64,000 bases of DNA from Valencia hispanica (taxonomy: Eukaryota; Chordata; Actinopteri; Cyprinodontiformes; Valenciidae). Both the position numbers and the translations under genes were made by a program. Numbering within the stretch: position 1 is the stretch's first letter; each line of letters starts with the position of its first letter. Positions 11,220-53,986 of the stretch are shown here, in pieces. The stretch is taken from NCBI GenBank assembly GCA_963556495.2, contig OY747712.1, forward strand, positions 10,548,081-10,612,080, given 5' to 3'. The notes beneath the pieces are model-generated. The model was given only the letters and a program-made list of their open reading frames with translations, made no database searches and was not told the DNA's origin.

Positions 11220-13728
11220 TGATTTTTGTCATAATTATTTAATCACACATACATTTACATCATGCAGTCAATCCGAAACTGTGATCTCATTTAACTTCCC
11301 GTCTCCGTCCATAATATCAGAGCCCTGCTATACTCGTGCCCCAGTTCTCCAGGAATGATCCAGTACCACGTCCACTGACAGACACCCCCCCCCAACAAAA
11401 AACAAAACAAAAAAACAACTGTCCTTTAAAAATCGACCAACTATTACACAGTAATAAAAAAAGGCTACACTTTTGTTTTAATTTAGAATCAATGCAAAAA
11501 TTTCCGCAAACACCAGAAGTAATCTCTGCAACCTATTTCATATCCAGTTTTTGGTGGAAGATCATTTGATAGACATTTTTTTTAAAGGATCACGTTTCAA
11601 AACTTTCAGCTAATCCAGATTATCACAAACTTCTAGATGAGACACAACAGTCCTGTCGTAGACACAGGGGGAGATATTCCTCTCGGCAGCCATTTACTCT
11701 CCTCACTGGGCTTACGAAACTTCTTTATGCCTCCACGCTAAAAAAAACAAACAAACAGCCACGCAAATGGAGTGTTTTTTTCCTTCTTCTGAGCATAGAG
11801 TGGGGAAGTTCTGCAAAAACCCGACTTTCCCCGTCTTAACGTGACACCATCCTCCCGTTTGGAGCTGGATTTGCCCCAGTGCTCTCACTTTTCCCCCCTC
11901 TGTCTGTTGAGGCTCCTTAAATCTGTGTTCATAATTAAACTGAAAAGGAGCTTTTTTTCCCCCCTCCTCAGCGTTTCAGGTTTCCAGGGATGAAAGAAGC
12001 CTTCAAATGGAGCAACAAAGAGAGAGGTGCGGCAGGAGCACTGCTGCAAACGCAAACCGACAGACATACAGTGTATCTTACAGTATATTGCACTTATGCA
12101 AGGTGTTAGTGTTCTCATGCTGGGGTTAAGAGTCACCATCAGCTTTCTTGACAAATAAAACAAAAAACAAAACAGATGTGATGGGAGCAAAGATAAAAAA
12201 TATACAACAAAAACAAAACACTAAAGAAATCCTACAGCCGCTGGTTAGTTTTAGTTAAATAAACCCCCTTTTTCCCCACATGATGACGTAAGAATATTGT
12301 GCAACTGTGGCTTTTCTTTTTTACATTTTTTTTCCCTAAGACCCCGCTTTCCCTGACTGGCTGATCAGCAGCGAAGGTCCGATCCATCCCCTCCCCATCT
12401 TTTAATCAAACATCTACACCATTTATCGAACAATAAACAGACAAGAGCACATAAAACCCAGCATAACACAGGTCTTGCATCTATAAAAAAACAAAGTGAG
12501 GAAGAAGATGAATGAAGAAGCGAGGCACCCTTGAAAAGAAGTCATGAACAGGTCTTCCTAGAGCTCCTGGATGTGTTGGGGAGTGATCGGGACCCGGCTA
12601 GGACAAGACTGTGTCTAAATCGGCTGAGATATATAAATAAGAGTCTATTACCCACTTAGATGAGTTAAAAACACTGCATTTAGCTTCTAAGTGTAGGCTA
12701 CAACGTGGATGTTTGCTGCATCAACCGGATCATACTTGTTTTACCCCCCCTTAATCGCTTGACGTTATTCATATCCTTCCAATGAAGCCACAGATAAGTT
12801 TTAATTTAACTTAGTGATAAAAAACAAATGGCCTCCACAGGTATTTAGTTAAATACATCTACAGTACAACTGTTGCACGCCTTTGCTTTTCATTATTATT
12901 TTATTTCTATTATTTTAAATCCTTCTTATTGAGCAGTCTCCTTGCAGCTTTCTCTCCACGACTCCAGGGAAACGTGTGCAGCAGCAATGACGATTTTTTA
13001 TTTTTATTTTATTTTTTACAGCTGTACAAGAGGAGCGCACAGAAACAGTAGTGTTTGACACCTTCTACTCAACACAAAATAAGCTCCCCCCGTCCTTTTT
13101 ACGTAGCATGTAAAATCTATACAGAGAAAACTGTGGTTAAAAACTCATCGTAATCATATTCATAATGAAATGTACAGAAGTTAAGCCTATAAAGGTCGAG
13201 CTCTTCATTTTTTATTAACTTTTTTTGGTCTCGTTTTTCTCCTGTTTTAGGTGTTTTTCTTGCTACCGTTTACATTCAGCTTGGCACAGTGCAGAACTAC
13301 TCGCACGAAGACGGCGGGTGACGACAGACTGTGCAAAACAAAAACCGAAACCGAGGCTAGACATTTGAGATCGTGCACGGTTTCGCTCGTGGGAAACAAA
13401 AAAAAAAAAAAAGCTGCGCTCGAGACTGCGTTTGGTTCGCTGAATAAGAGTAGTATCCTGCTTCTCGTAAAATTAAAGTTGCTCTTTTTGTTTTTAATTA
13501 TTATATCCCACAAGAAAGAGATTTCCATAATGAGAAATGGAGGAGAAGGGTGGGAAGGGACAGGGAGCTGTACAGGCCGGGAATATATATATATATCCGA
13601 AACTCCTTCGAGGCTCCGCGGCGTGGGGCCAGATCGCTGTAATGGAATGACAGGTTGTCTGGGTTGGGGGGGGGGGGGGGGGGATGGCTTCTTCTGTGGT
13701 GTCATTCTTCTGTTCTGCTGCTCTTCAG
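11220..13728 (-). other. kif5b: candidate kif5b 3' UTR exon (exon 26)
   Basis: On the minus strand a pyrimidine-rich tract ends in TACTCCACAG at 13738-13729, a strong acceptor that pairs in phase with the donor overlapping the exon 25 stop. The first bases, CTGA, complete an AAC codon and give an immediate TGA. The next 2.5 kb is AT-rich, has no transposon signature I recognise and no convincing ORF, and ends at an ATTAAA signal. Homopolymer C and (TA)n runs occur near 13665-13683 and 13584-13595. This is an inference from splice signals; no transcript evidence is available here. Confidence 0.6.
11238..11243 (-). promoter_or_regulatory. candidate kif5b polyadenylation signal ATTAAA
   Basis: The minus strand reads ATTAAA here. 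Downstream, after about 30-40 bases, comes a U-rich stretch (CTTTTCTTTTTTCTTTCC) of the kind found after cleavage sites. The likely cleavage point is near 11215-11225. Confidence 0.45.
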
Positions 13729-13984
13729 CTGTGGAGTAAAACGAATGAAAGAGGGCATCAAGAACAGATCACACTGAACGCATGCAAAGCTGCAGTCAAT
13801 CAAGCTGCAACATGAGATGACAAATCTTTGCTTGTTGCAGTAAAAGAAAATGTAAACAAACTGAATCTTCACTGCCTTACGGCATTTATGCGATATAAAA
13901 ACACAAAGTAGTGCATTAATGTATACGGTACTGAAATGTCTTGAAAATAAAAATTTGAAAAGTGTGCCTTTGTTCTAATCTCCC

Positions 13985-14570
13985 CTGCGTCTGTAGTTCA
14001 TTTCTAGAGAAGATTTTGTAGAACATATCAGGCTCAGTCAGATTGGATGGAGAGGCTCTGAAGTCCTGAAACTTTGATTTAGGGCTGGACTTTTGACTAG
14101 GCCATTCAAACACCCACAGCTTAGTCAAAACCAGCGACCAGGAGCAATTTCTGCCCTCAATCCAGCTAAATAAAGTTCGTTTAGAGACACTTATGTGACA
14201 TTAACTTTGGTCGGTCCAATGCAGGAAATCTGTTGTGATTTTTAAAGAATCACCATTTTATTTTTTGGTAAAAAAAAAAAAAAAAACTAGCAAAAAGAGG
14301 ATGTTTTCTGCTATGGGATGTTATTTGTGGAAAATGAAAAAAAGTTTCCAACCTAATGATGACAAAAGGATGTTAGAACATATTACTGGTAATTTAAGTC
14401 TGGTTCTGTTGTGGGAATTCAGTGCAGCTATTCCATCAAAAGAAAGAAAACTAAAACCTGCATTTGTTGTTATATCCATGTTTAAAAGGTTTAGTAGGTT
14501 CATCATTAGATGGAAGGTCCAAAGAGCTGCAGGCGCAGGCCTCTGGTCTAAACCATCAAATTAATATAAA
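13985..14570. repeat. Tc1-type non-autonomous repeat, left part
   Basis: Resembles a common fish Tc1-related non-autonomous repeat (GGCTCAGTCAGATTGGATGG and TTTAGGGCTGGACTTTTGAC motifs). The same motifs recur near 35324-35405 and 48190-48260. It is interrupted at 14571 and resumes at 15227. Confidence 0.55.
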
Positions 14571-15226
14571 GGGCTGAGCAATATGGGAAAAAACATTCCA
14601 TCACGATAATATTCTTATCAGTCGATGTTGATATATATCACGATATAAAAAAGTATTTTTGTCAATATTTAACATTATCTGGTACTATTTGAAGAGATCA
14701 GGTTATTTTAGATTTAAATATTTATTTTCTAAAGTTGAATGTCATTTGACATTATACAACTGTTTCGGAAAAATAACTTAAGTTAGGGAAGGGCAATAAG
14801 GATCAAAACACTTTTTGTTCGATTTGATCTATTCCAAAAATTCTTTCATAAAGAGAAAATTAAATTAATCGATATAATGCCCAGCCCCAATATCAATTTA
14901 TCAAATTTTCTGTTTGTAAAGGGTTAATTTTTTGAAAACCGGGAAAAGCTCAAAGTGATGTCAGCCGCCCAAGGCCTTCCATCTTGTTTTACAACGCTAA
15001 CCTCCTTTAATTTTTCCAAAACAGCTTTATAACGCCCTGTGTTCAAATTTTGAAAATAAATCTTTAAATCCAAAATAACCTTCTGATATCTTCAAGTAGT
15101 ACCAGGGAATGTTAAACATTGACAAAAAAAAGCGATTTTCTATATTTTTTTTATTGTGATATGTATCGATATCAGCTGATATGAAAAATATTATCGTGAT
15201 AGAATTGATTTCTCATGGCCCAGCCC
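14571..15226. mobile_element. hAT-like MITE inserted in the Tc1-type repeat
   Basis: Termini GGGCTGAGCAATATGG and inverted GGGCTGGGCCATGAGA flank an AT-rich body with many GATAT/ATATC motifs and no ORF. It splits the Tc1-type repeat on either side, so it is the younger insertion. It lies in the putative kif5b intron 25. Confidence 0.6.
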
Positions 15227-15834
15227 GAACCGGATACCACGATGCAATCCTCAGTGTTTTTGCATGTAGGGCAGAGAGTTCAGTTTTGGTCTCAGCTGAC
15301 CACAGCAGCTTAGCAGTGCAGTGTGCATGGCTTTTGGCAACATTTACCTTGGATTTCTATTGGCTGTCCTTCAACAATGGTTTCTTGCTATAACAACCAC
15401 AACTAACAGCTGTCCTGTCCACAGACTCGTTACCTAAAGTATGGATCTCGGCAGCTCCTCCAGAATTATCATGGCGCTCTTTGTTAATTCTCAGAATAAT
15501 CCTCTCTTTCTCTGAACTTGACCTCAGTCATGTCTAGTTGTGTCATCTCCTTTCCATGTCCAGATGGTGAATTGATTGGAGCTCAGCGAGATGTTAAAAG
15601 GCTGGGATGTTGCTTTATAACCAACCCTGCGCTTACCCTCTCCACAGGTTTATCTCTGACCTGATCTGCTGTGTTCCTTGGTCCTCATTACGCTGTTTGC
15701 TCACAAATGTTTTCTTTTTTGAAAACTATACATCATCATACACACCACTTTATACGGATGTGTCACATAAAATCCCATTAAAAACTACTGGAGTAATTAT
15801 GTGACACACATGAAGAATGAAGTCGTAAAAATAC
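15227..15834. repeat. Tc1-type non-autonomous repeat, right part
   Basis: Continuation after the MITE, with TTTTGGTCTCAGCTGACCAC and CACATAAAATCCCATTAAAA motifs typical of this fish repeat. No ORF of note. Confidence 0.5.
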
Positions 15835-16740
15835 TAGGGGTGTAACGATATATGTATTTGGAATTTTGGGTACAGCCCTTTCGGTTTGGTACCGAAAGAA
15901 TCCAGCTGTTTTCTACCTGAACAAATGCAGAATGCTGATGTGCTGAACTCAGAGCGCAGTGCAACGTTCTACAGCGCAACTTTAAAAAGTGACACCAAAA
16001 CAAAGGACTACCCAGCTATCACTAAAATCTGCTATTTGGGAACATTAATGGTTTCTCATGCAGCTACAGCAGAAAAAGAAAGATGGACCGAACCAGAACT
16101 TTGTCAGAAAGCGCATCTTTCACCAGCAATAAGGTCCATAACACGCTCTACACTGAACTGAATGACTCACCTGAAACGATGTCAAGCTGAATGTAAACAT
16201 CACTGATACTAGAGAAAAACCAGCTGACTATGGCTACCAGTAGCATCCAATCAGCCCAAACTCCTTATTTGGTAGAAAAAGCAAGTCGGTGGAATCCCCG
16301 TTGATGAGGGGATTTTCCCAACAGCTGATCATGTTGCATTCATGTACAGCTAGGAGACTAGGCTGCCAAAATATCAAAACAACTCCCAAGTGACTTAAGC
16401 ATGTTTTATTCTCAAATATGGGCAAAGTCTCATTTAAACATTTCTATACACTAACACTGGCCGTTTTTAATGTGTTATATTGTTTTCTACTTCTACTTGC
16501 TTGTACCATTTTAATTTTTTTTTTTTTTTTTTTTATCCAATCAAATCGCCAGTCAGTTTCATAGTTTCAACTTTTTATTTCAAAGTAAGGAATTTTAGGG
16601 GGGGAAAAGTTTCTTTGTTAAATGCTGATTAAAGTAAAAATAAAAAAATTAAAAAAAAGTAATATGCACATTTATTTTTCTTGATTAAATTGTACCAAAA
16701 ACGTACCGAACCGAGGTTTTTGTGCACCGTTACACCCCTA
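15835..16740. mobile_element. hAT non-autonomous element, copy 1
   Basis: 906 bp with terminal inverted repeats TAGGGGTGTAACG and CGTTACACCCCTA. The 8-bp flanks aaaaatac/ataaacac match at 6 of 8 positions, fitting an aged hAT target duplication. The interior shares a peptide-like stretch (AITKICYLGTLMVSHAAT) with copies at 38868-40386 and 60817-62590, but no transposase core is seen. It is in the putative kif5b intron 25. Confidence 0.75.
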
Positions 16741-16913
16741 ATAAACACTTTTGTAAGGACCTGATTCACATTCAGTAGTCATTGTTTAGGTGAGATTTAA
16801 CAGGCGACAGATAAGATAGATTGAAGCCAAACTGAAAAAAAAAAAATAGAAAGTGGAGTTGTGCTTAGAGGTCCTAACTCATCATTTCCCTGCAAACAGC
16901 ATCTCGTCTCCAC

Positions 16914-46714
<29,801 letters not shown>

Positions 46715-47015
46715 CTTCCACGGTTTCACGAATGGAAATTCACCCGATACGAAAACTACAAGTAGATCCTGGATCCCGGGGGCGGCCGGTGGCGGAGAAT
46801 CGGGAGGCCGAACCCCTCTGTCCCAAACCTCAGGTTCTGTTAAAGGGCAATGATTAATCGGGCATTCAACAGGGAAAAGTCCTTGTTTTTCCTCTCAGTC
46901 ACTTCCCCCTCCGGTTAGGAAGCCATGATACCGGTGGTGGATGAGCGGCTGCCCGCCTCGCCCCTCCTGCTCTGGATCACAATGACATCATCCGGAAGGG
47001 CGCTCCCCTAAAAAG
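46715..47015 (-). promoter_or_regulatory. kif5b 5' UTR and proximal promoter region
   Basis: The 300 bp upstream of the kif5b ATG are GC/CpG-richer than the surroundings. Around 46978-47003 the minus strand has an ETS-like TTCCGG next to a CRE-like TGATGTCA, a common pairing in housekeeping promoters. No TATA box is obvious. The transcription start cannot be placed from sequence. The region is bounded upstream by the TAGA array. Confidence 0.5.
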
Positions 47016-47265
<250 letters not shown>

Positions 47266-47268
47266 TTT

Positions 47269-48012
47269 GTGGGTAGGAACTAATCACATTTACTCAGTTA
47301 CATTTACTTGAGTAACTTTTTCGATAAAATGCATTTTTTTATACTTGAGTAATATGATTTTGAAGTATCGCTACTCTTACTTGAGTACAAAATCTGGATG
47401 CTCTACCTACTTGGAGTAACTTCACAGAATGATAAACGAGCATTTTATTTTATTTTTAATTTTTTTACCAAAAGGTACACCACAGACACACACCTACAGT
47501 TTATTGAAGGAGACCACCTTTTTCTATACGAGCTTGGGTTTTCTAATGTAATCCTCTGTCTGTTGAGCTTATTTTTGCATTTTAAGGTCAAGTGAATATA
47601 CAATAAAAAGCATTAACTGTCCCAGGCAGTACTTTTTGTCTTGTTGTATGATATATAGTTACATTACCCACAAGTATTTGTATTATATTGAAAAAGTATA
47701 ACTTAAAAACATGTTTCTTCTGCTTAAAATGTGTTATTTTGTAATCATGTTATTTAACTGTATACACTGTTTTAAATTTAAAATACCAGAATTTTCCCAT
47801 AACTTTGTATTTTTGTCTGTATGATGACATAATTTTAAAAATACTGGATCAGATCCTACTCAGTACTCAAGTAGCCTTTTTACCAAATACATTTTTACTC
47901 TAACTTGAGTAACTTTTTGAATGGCTACTCTTTACTTTTACTTGAGTAAAAGAATGTTGAAGTAGTGCTACTCTTACTTGAGTACAATTTTGGGGTACTC
48001 TACCCACCTCTG
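47269..48012. mobile_element. hAT MITE, second copy, abutting the TAGA array
   Basis: The right end CTACCCACCTCTG is intact; the left end reads only GTGGGTAG, with its first bases replaced by the tetranucleotide array. The interior has ACTTGAGTAAC repeats. It lies upstream of the kif5b promoter region. Confidence 0.75.
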
Positions 48013-48179
48013 TAGATAATGTAATAGTTAGGTGGAAGGAAAAGGAAACGGGGTTTCCATTAACTTGCCAATAAATAAATTAAGAAAAAATAAAATCTGG
48101 AAAGTATGGCGTGTGTTTTAGCTTATAGAACCACGTTTCAATTCCTTTGGTGATTAGCACATCCAGAAGCGGAAATTTC

Positions 48180-48500
48180 TGCCCTTAAACTTTGTCAGAT
48201 TTGGTCAGTTTTCTTGGTCAGTCTTCTTCTCAGTTGGATTTAGATCTGGACTTTAACTTGGCCATTTTAGCACAGGAATATGCTTGGATCTAAACAATTT
48301 TATTGTATCTCTGGTTGTAAGTGTGGTATTGTTATCCTGCCCCAGTCACAGGTCTGTTGCAGCCTCCAACAGTTTTTCTCAAGATTACAGTGTATTTATC
48401 TTGATCCCTCTCGTTCTCCAGTCTGTTGTGGTGAACTGAGAGGTGAGCCATTCGATCTGGATTCCTACCTCATCTATGGTCACAAGCTCTGGGATAGAGA
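48180..48500. repeat. Tc1-type non-autonomous repeat fragment
   Basis: Contains CAGTTGGATTTAGATCTGGA and GTTGCAGCCTCCAACAGTTT motifs related to the repeats at 13985 and 35324. Truncated on the right by the LINE fragment. Confidence 0.5.
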
Positions 48501-48840
48501 TAGGATGAGAGGCTGAGTCAATCCAGGAAAGGCTCAGAGTAGAGCCGCTGCTCCTCCACATTCAGAGGAGCCAGTTGAGGTGGCATGGGCATCTGGTCAG
48601 GATGCTTCCTGGACGCCTCCCTGGTGAGGTGTTCAGGCATGTCCCACCTGGAGGAGACCCAGAGGAAGATCTAGGAAACCCTGGAGGGACTATGTTTCTT
48701 GGCTGGCCTGGGAACGCTTTGGGATTCCCCTTGAGGAGCTGGCTCTGGTGGCTGGAGAGAGGGAAGTCTTTGTCTTCCTGCTTGAGCTGCTGCCCCCGCG
48801 ACCCAGAAGAAAATGGATGGATGGATGGATGGATGGATCT
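48500..48840 (+). mobile_element. RTE-like LINE 3' fragment ending in GATG repeats
   Basis: Fragments read RWHGHLVRMLPGRLPGEVFR and GDPEEDLGNPGGTM, resembling the extreme C-terminus of RTE-type LINE polyproteins. The element ends directly in (GGAT)n at about 48814-48838, as described for fish Rex3. Heavily 5'-truncated. Confidence 0.6.
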
Positions 48841-49029
48841 CGTCATCAATTCTAACCAATTTAGGGGTCTTCAAAGATCTGCAGTTCTGCTATACTCTTT
48901 CCATTATCAGATGATGGATTGAATACTGAGTTGTCCAAATACAGATAAATACTCTTACTCCCATGTGATAATTTCTTTTGTCACTGTAGAATATAAAAAC
49001 AAACAGTGCTAACAGCATAAAAAGACAGA

Positions 49030-49290
49030 AAACAGTGCTAGATTCCAGAATTTAAAAACAAACATGCACATGCATCTCTTCTAATGTCAAGCACAACGAT
49101 GGAGGTGTGATGATGTGGGCTTGTTTTGCAGTCATAAAACCTGGGAACCTTGGGGTCATTTAATACCTTTTTTCCCCAAGTATTCTGGAAGTCAAATGTG
49201 AGGCAACCTGTCTAACAGCTGAAGCCGGGCTCACAGAGTCATCAGCGTGACAATGATCCCAAGGTTTTTGAAATTGTAAAATAGGTTCCC
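49030..49290 (+). pseudogene. Degraded Tc1-like transposase fragment
   Basis: Short segments resembling DGGVMMWACF and HQRDNDPK mark Tc1 transposase around the second catalytic Asp. No open frame. Confidence 0.4.
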
Positions 49291-49599
49291 TAAACATTTG
49301 ATTATGCATTACCCTCAGTGTGAAACAGTAACTTCTAAAGTCAGCCGCTGCAGCAATTATAATGCAATTTATAACATGTCCAAAAAATGTTTATAAAAAA
49401 ATGGTTGCCAGTATCATATTCTCCAAATTAGCTTGCTGTGTGCACATAAATTGGCTTGATTCCGGGGTGGTACTGGTGGAGTATACTTTCTAAGCCAAAC
49501 AAAACCTTTCAGAGAAGAAACGCTGATCCCATCTTCATGCCTACCATTAAGATAGATTTTTTTATTTTTTGGTTCATTTTAAATCATGGTTTTTATTCC

Positions 49600-49720
49600 T
49601 GTACTTTTGCTTTTCCTGCATCCTGTTGTAATGCTTTTGATGTTTTATGTAAAGCACTTTGAAGTGTCTTGTAACATGAATTGTGCTATACAAATAAACT
49701 TGCCTTGCCTTGCCTTGCCT
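49600..49720 (+). repeat. LINE 3' tail with TTGCC repeats
   Basis: AAAGCACTTTGAAGTGTCTT, then GTGCTATACAAATAAA, then repeated CTTGC units, the same kind of tail as the CR1/L2-like fragment at 6820-6897. Confidence 0.6.
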
Positions 49721-50429
49721 AAGACCAACCTGAGCATAAGTAACCTCATCGTCTCTTTTTCACAGACATCCACCACCCATTCTTACCAGAATTAAGGACC
49801 TGTTCAAATTAATCTTACTAGAATAAACTGTTAAACCTTTTTCTTGTTTTCCTGTTCTCTTTGTTCCCTTTCCTCTCTTGTATTTTCAACTCACCCTCTT
49901 ACTTTACTTTTTGTTTCCTACCTCTCTTCTTCATCTTCTTTCTTTCTTCCCCTTTATTTTCCATCTCCGTGTCCATAACATCAGAAAATTAAACCCACAG
50001 CAATTCATAATAAAGATTTCTCACACATATTTCAAGTGGAGTACTGTAGCAAAAGCTGTAGTGATCCACTTCTGAAAGTAAATCTGTTGGGGTTCTACTT
50101 GGTACTCAGACACCAATTCTGAGCGCCACACTGCCAGACAGGACACAAAAAAACCAACCTTTTTCTCGTCTCAGTAAAGAGCAGACTGATGTTACCTTTC
50201 TTGTGGGTGAGGATGATGATGGCCTTCTTCGTTTTCATTTGTATGTCAGCTAATGGCCATATCCCCAGTAATTAGATGTTGGGTCATTTAAGCATTAATG
50301 GTATGGTGCCTGACAACCCTTGCTATGTGTCGGGTTCGCAGAGTTCATCAAGGGAATCTCTCCCACACAGCAGTTGCTCTGCTAACTATTGATAGTCAAT
50401 TATTGATATTATGGTTAATTGAATTGATC

Positions 50430-50900
50430 TGAATGTAGCTGAAGCTCAAACCGAGGATCTGAGGAAAGAGGATCTGAGTGACTTTAAACATGGGATGGTA
50501 GTTGGTGCCAGATGGGTTGGTGTGTGCTATTTTAAAAACTAAAGAACTACTGGGATTCATACACAGTCATTCTATAATCTATACACTACAGCCTGCCTGA
50601 GATTTGTTGCTGAGCATATCCATTCCTTTGTATCCACAGGATACCAATTTTCTGATGGGTACTAACAGCAGGATAATGTTCAGTGTCACAAATTTTACCT
50701 CAAACTGGCTTTTTGAACATGACAGCAAGGTCGGTTCACTCCGATTGCCTCCACATTAGACCTCAATCCAACAGAACAGATTTGGTATGTAATGGAATGG
50801 GAGATTCACATCACGCATCATGAGCAGCTATCATTTCAGTATGGACCAAAACGCTTCCAGTAACTTGTTAGATCCTAGCAAGTTATGTCTGATAAACTGT
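50430..50900 (+). pseudogene. Degraded Tc1-like transposase remnant
   Basis: DNA corresponding to the QQDN region (ACAGCAGGATAATG at about 50667), a CAAACTGG-TTTTTGAACATGACA stretch and ATGGAATGGGAGATTCACAT is recognisable as Tc1-like transposase C-terminal half. Many stops. Confidence 0.5.
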
Positions 50901-52190
50901 GAGGTGTCTATTTGCATAAAATAAACCAGTAATTCTGGTAAACAAATTAAGGACATAAACTGCCTCTAAATTTGAATGTTCTCCTGAAAAACTGGATAAA
51001 TTGACACAATTTTTACCCGTCAAACTTGTATGGAAGATAAGTTGATCTACTTTGCTTTAGGGGAAATATTAGCAACACTGGTGTCTTTGTTACACCCAAC
51101 GCGGGATGTACAGTAACTTTAGCCTGTGAATCAGCTGTCTTTCAGGCTGCAGCTGTGGAAGCTCCTCTTCAACAACAGAAAAAATGCATAATGTCTGACC
51201 TCATTCAACAGATGCCATAATGGAGCAAAAAGCCATGGTAAACCACCAGTGCCTGTGCACATTTCCAGAGCCACTCCCAGAAACACCACAGGATATCCTT
51301 TTTCATGTTACAGTGCTTAGCTAATCCAAATACCAGTTCTACTGGCCCACTTGTGTGTTCACAGAAAGGGTGAGAGGGTGGGGTAACTGGGCAGTCTAAA
51401 TATTACAGAACAACACGTCCCCGTATACCACACTGCCCTTATGGTTCTCATCTGTCACACTGGTACTCATGGGGAGAAAAAGGAAAGCTCTACTTTGAGC
51501 TTCTGTTTCATCTTGTATTAAATATTCTGCCACTTTAAACGAAATGGTAGAAAAAACAACAACTGAGAGATTTATTTAGAACAAGATTACATATTTATTT
51601 GAGCCCCTCCCTCTCACACACACATTGTGTACGATACAGCTCAGCATCCAGCTAAGCCTCTTAGTCGACAGCTGTGTCTCGCTCATTACAGTCATGTAGC
51701 TTGTACTGAAGATTTATTTTGATTGTGAATGCATTAGGCAGTGGGCATCAATGAGACTTTGAGTGCAGAGTGAAGAGAGATGACAACATAACCATGCCCT
51801 TCTTCTGTAGCCTTAACAATAAAGGTCTGTCAAATTAGAAAACAACATGAATGAATAAGTGAGTTTTGACTTAATTAAAGCTGATATTGCAGTGGCTGAT
51901 TTACCCAAAATAAATACAAAAATAAAATGTAGAACAAAAATAGTAAAACTCTAGCACCCAACTGAAAGAAAGGTATGCATATGTTTATGTATTTTCAGTC
52001 AAAATAATATATAACATGTCCAAAAAACTTGATACAATAAATTCAAATCACATCAAAGGGGAACATCCCGATATTTTGTCAAATTCTGCTGTATTGTAGC
52101 TCACAGGTTTCCCTAATTTCCACCTGGGAACTTTGAGTATTTTACAGCCTAATGGCTTATAAGAAACAACGATATTGTATATACAATTCA
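50901..52190. other. Intergenic, nothing recognised
   Basis: AT-rich sequence with no family-like ORF, RNA gene or repeat terminus that I can identify. Confidence 0.4.
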
Positions 52191-52475
52191 ATTCAATAAT
52201 ACTTTATTAATCCCAGAGAGAAATTGAATGTTGTTGCAATTCATATCATGCAATTTTCTTCAAAGAGTTGTTGCAGGTGCTGATGGCTGTGGGCAGGAAG
52301 GATCTCCTGTAGCGGTCTGTAATACAGTGGTTCTGAAGAAGCCTCTGATTTAAGACCCTCTGTTGTATGATAGTCTCATGAAGAATCCTTCTTTGCACCA
52401 TCATCTCCAGAACAGAACTAGCCCTGGTTCTGATGCTGCTACTCCAACAGATGATGGGAAAAGTGATTACACTCT
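52190..52475 (-). mobile_element. LINE 3' end fragment
   Basis: On the minus strand a frame reads SSIRTRASSVLEMMVQRRIL then QRLLQNHCITDRYRRSFLPT, AISTCNNSLKK and stop. A GGGATTAATAAAGTATT tail follows at 52200-52216. The tail motif recurs alone at 38432-38465. The C-terminus is of a fish LINE polyprotein, clade not assigned. Confidence 0.55.
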
Positions 52476-52476
52476 C

Positions 52477-52481
52477 AAAAA

Positions 52482-52512
<31 letters not shown>
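52477..52512. repeat. (GAAA)n microsatellite
   Basis: About eight GAAA units directly beside the LINE fragment. Confidence 0.9.
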
Positions 52513-53829
52513 GGTCAATAGAAAAAACAATTTTAATGTTTGTAATGCAAAACACCCTTTAAAAACAATAATGCAATAATCTTTACTTTCAGTGTTACAG
52601 TAAGTCCAGTACAGTCCGTGAAGCTGGTCTCTGAACATTAGTGTTGACTCCAGAGAACCTTCAGGAAGAGAAACGCTTCTTTTTTTGTAGAGTAGCCAGT
52701 TCTATTGAAAATATGTACTCTGATAACAGCAGAAAACAGAAGAATTAATCCATATTTAGTTTTTACTGAGAGAAAAAGCACTTATTTTAATAACGAGCAG
52801 TTGGTCCTGTTGAACCTGGACATGCAAGTAATCACTGTTTTAGTCAATGGGTTTTAAGTAATCTATAAAAAATACTGAAGTAAAAAACAATATTTAAAAT
52901 CTCCAAAAACAGTTCAAGTTCCCAGAGATTATTGTGTCCACATTAAACATAAATGACTTCCAGTGATCTACAGGAGATCATTTAAAAGAATTTTACTAAT
53001 ATTCCTTAAATCTATGCAGGTCATGTTTCTTCAGCAGATGCCTGGAGATTGTCCCACACTTCCATTCTTGTTTCATCTCCCTCTCTTCTTTGTCTGACCT
53101 GACTGTCACCCGGGCGACAAAGGATGGACAATCGCTAGAAAACATTAAATTATCATTTTTAAAAGTCTTAACTGTTTCTTCAGCAAACCTCTTACAACCT
53201 TACAGTTCTGGTAACTGTAAGATATACTGTAAACATGACAAACTTTGCATAAATGCTTAAAGTAAGTCATGTTTTCCTTTTTGTGCTAACACTGTTGGGC
53301 AAAAAGTTGTGTCTTCACCTCAGCAACCAAAAGCAGCTGTGGGAGGAAGCTGATAAACAGATGAAGAGCACAAAGATCTCGTACTTCACTGGCACACAAA
53401 ACAAGATTGGAAACAAGTCCGTCACTGTGGTGATAAAACTCTCCACTATAACAAACTGGGGGTGAAACATAACAAGTTACACCAGTAAAGAATATCGGAA
53501 AAACAGGACAGAAAAGATCAGCAACAATGCTAGTGTGGAAATTATTTAATAAACAATGAGAGCATATTCCTTTCTAGTCGTTTTAGAATCTAATGCCAGC
53601 TTGTCAACAAGGAGGAACAGTGAAAACAAAGCACTTGTATCAGCTGAACCTGTCCAAGCTAGCCATACTAAAACCTTAAATAGTTGTAACCTTTTTTCTC
53701 ATCTTCACTAGAACTCCCTCTTCCCTACACGCAGTCCTCCTTGTCTTTCATTCAGAGAACTGCTTTGCACTGGTCAGATAGTAAAGCAGGTACCTATTCC
53801 ATAGGGACTAGCATGTCTTGTGTAGATAG

Positions 53830-53986
53830 ACAATGAGCTCACATCCATCAATCACAAATTAATCTATATTGAAACCCAAGCATGCACTGGGAGAACATGC
53901 AAACGCTAGGCCGGGATTCGAACCTAGGACCTTCTTGCTGCAAGTCAACAGAGCTACCAACTGGGCCACTGTGCAACCAAAATGGT
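53830..53986 (-). mobile_element. tRNA-derived SINE fragment
   Basis: On the minus strand: GCACAGTGGCCCAGTTGGTAGC, slightly diverged from the A-box of the SINE at 44420, then GCAAGAAGGTCCTAGGTTCG with an intact B-box GGTTCGAATCC. It lacks most of the 3' body. Confidence 0.8.

Noticed and set aside
13247..13739. Two overlapping frames of about 150-160 codons on opposite strands
   Set aside because: They are low-complexity (poly-Pro from a C run, poly-Lys from an A run) and lie within the proposed kif5b 3' UTR with no family resemblance.
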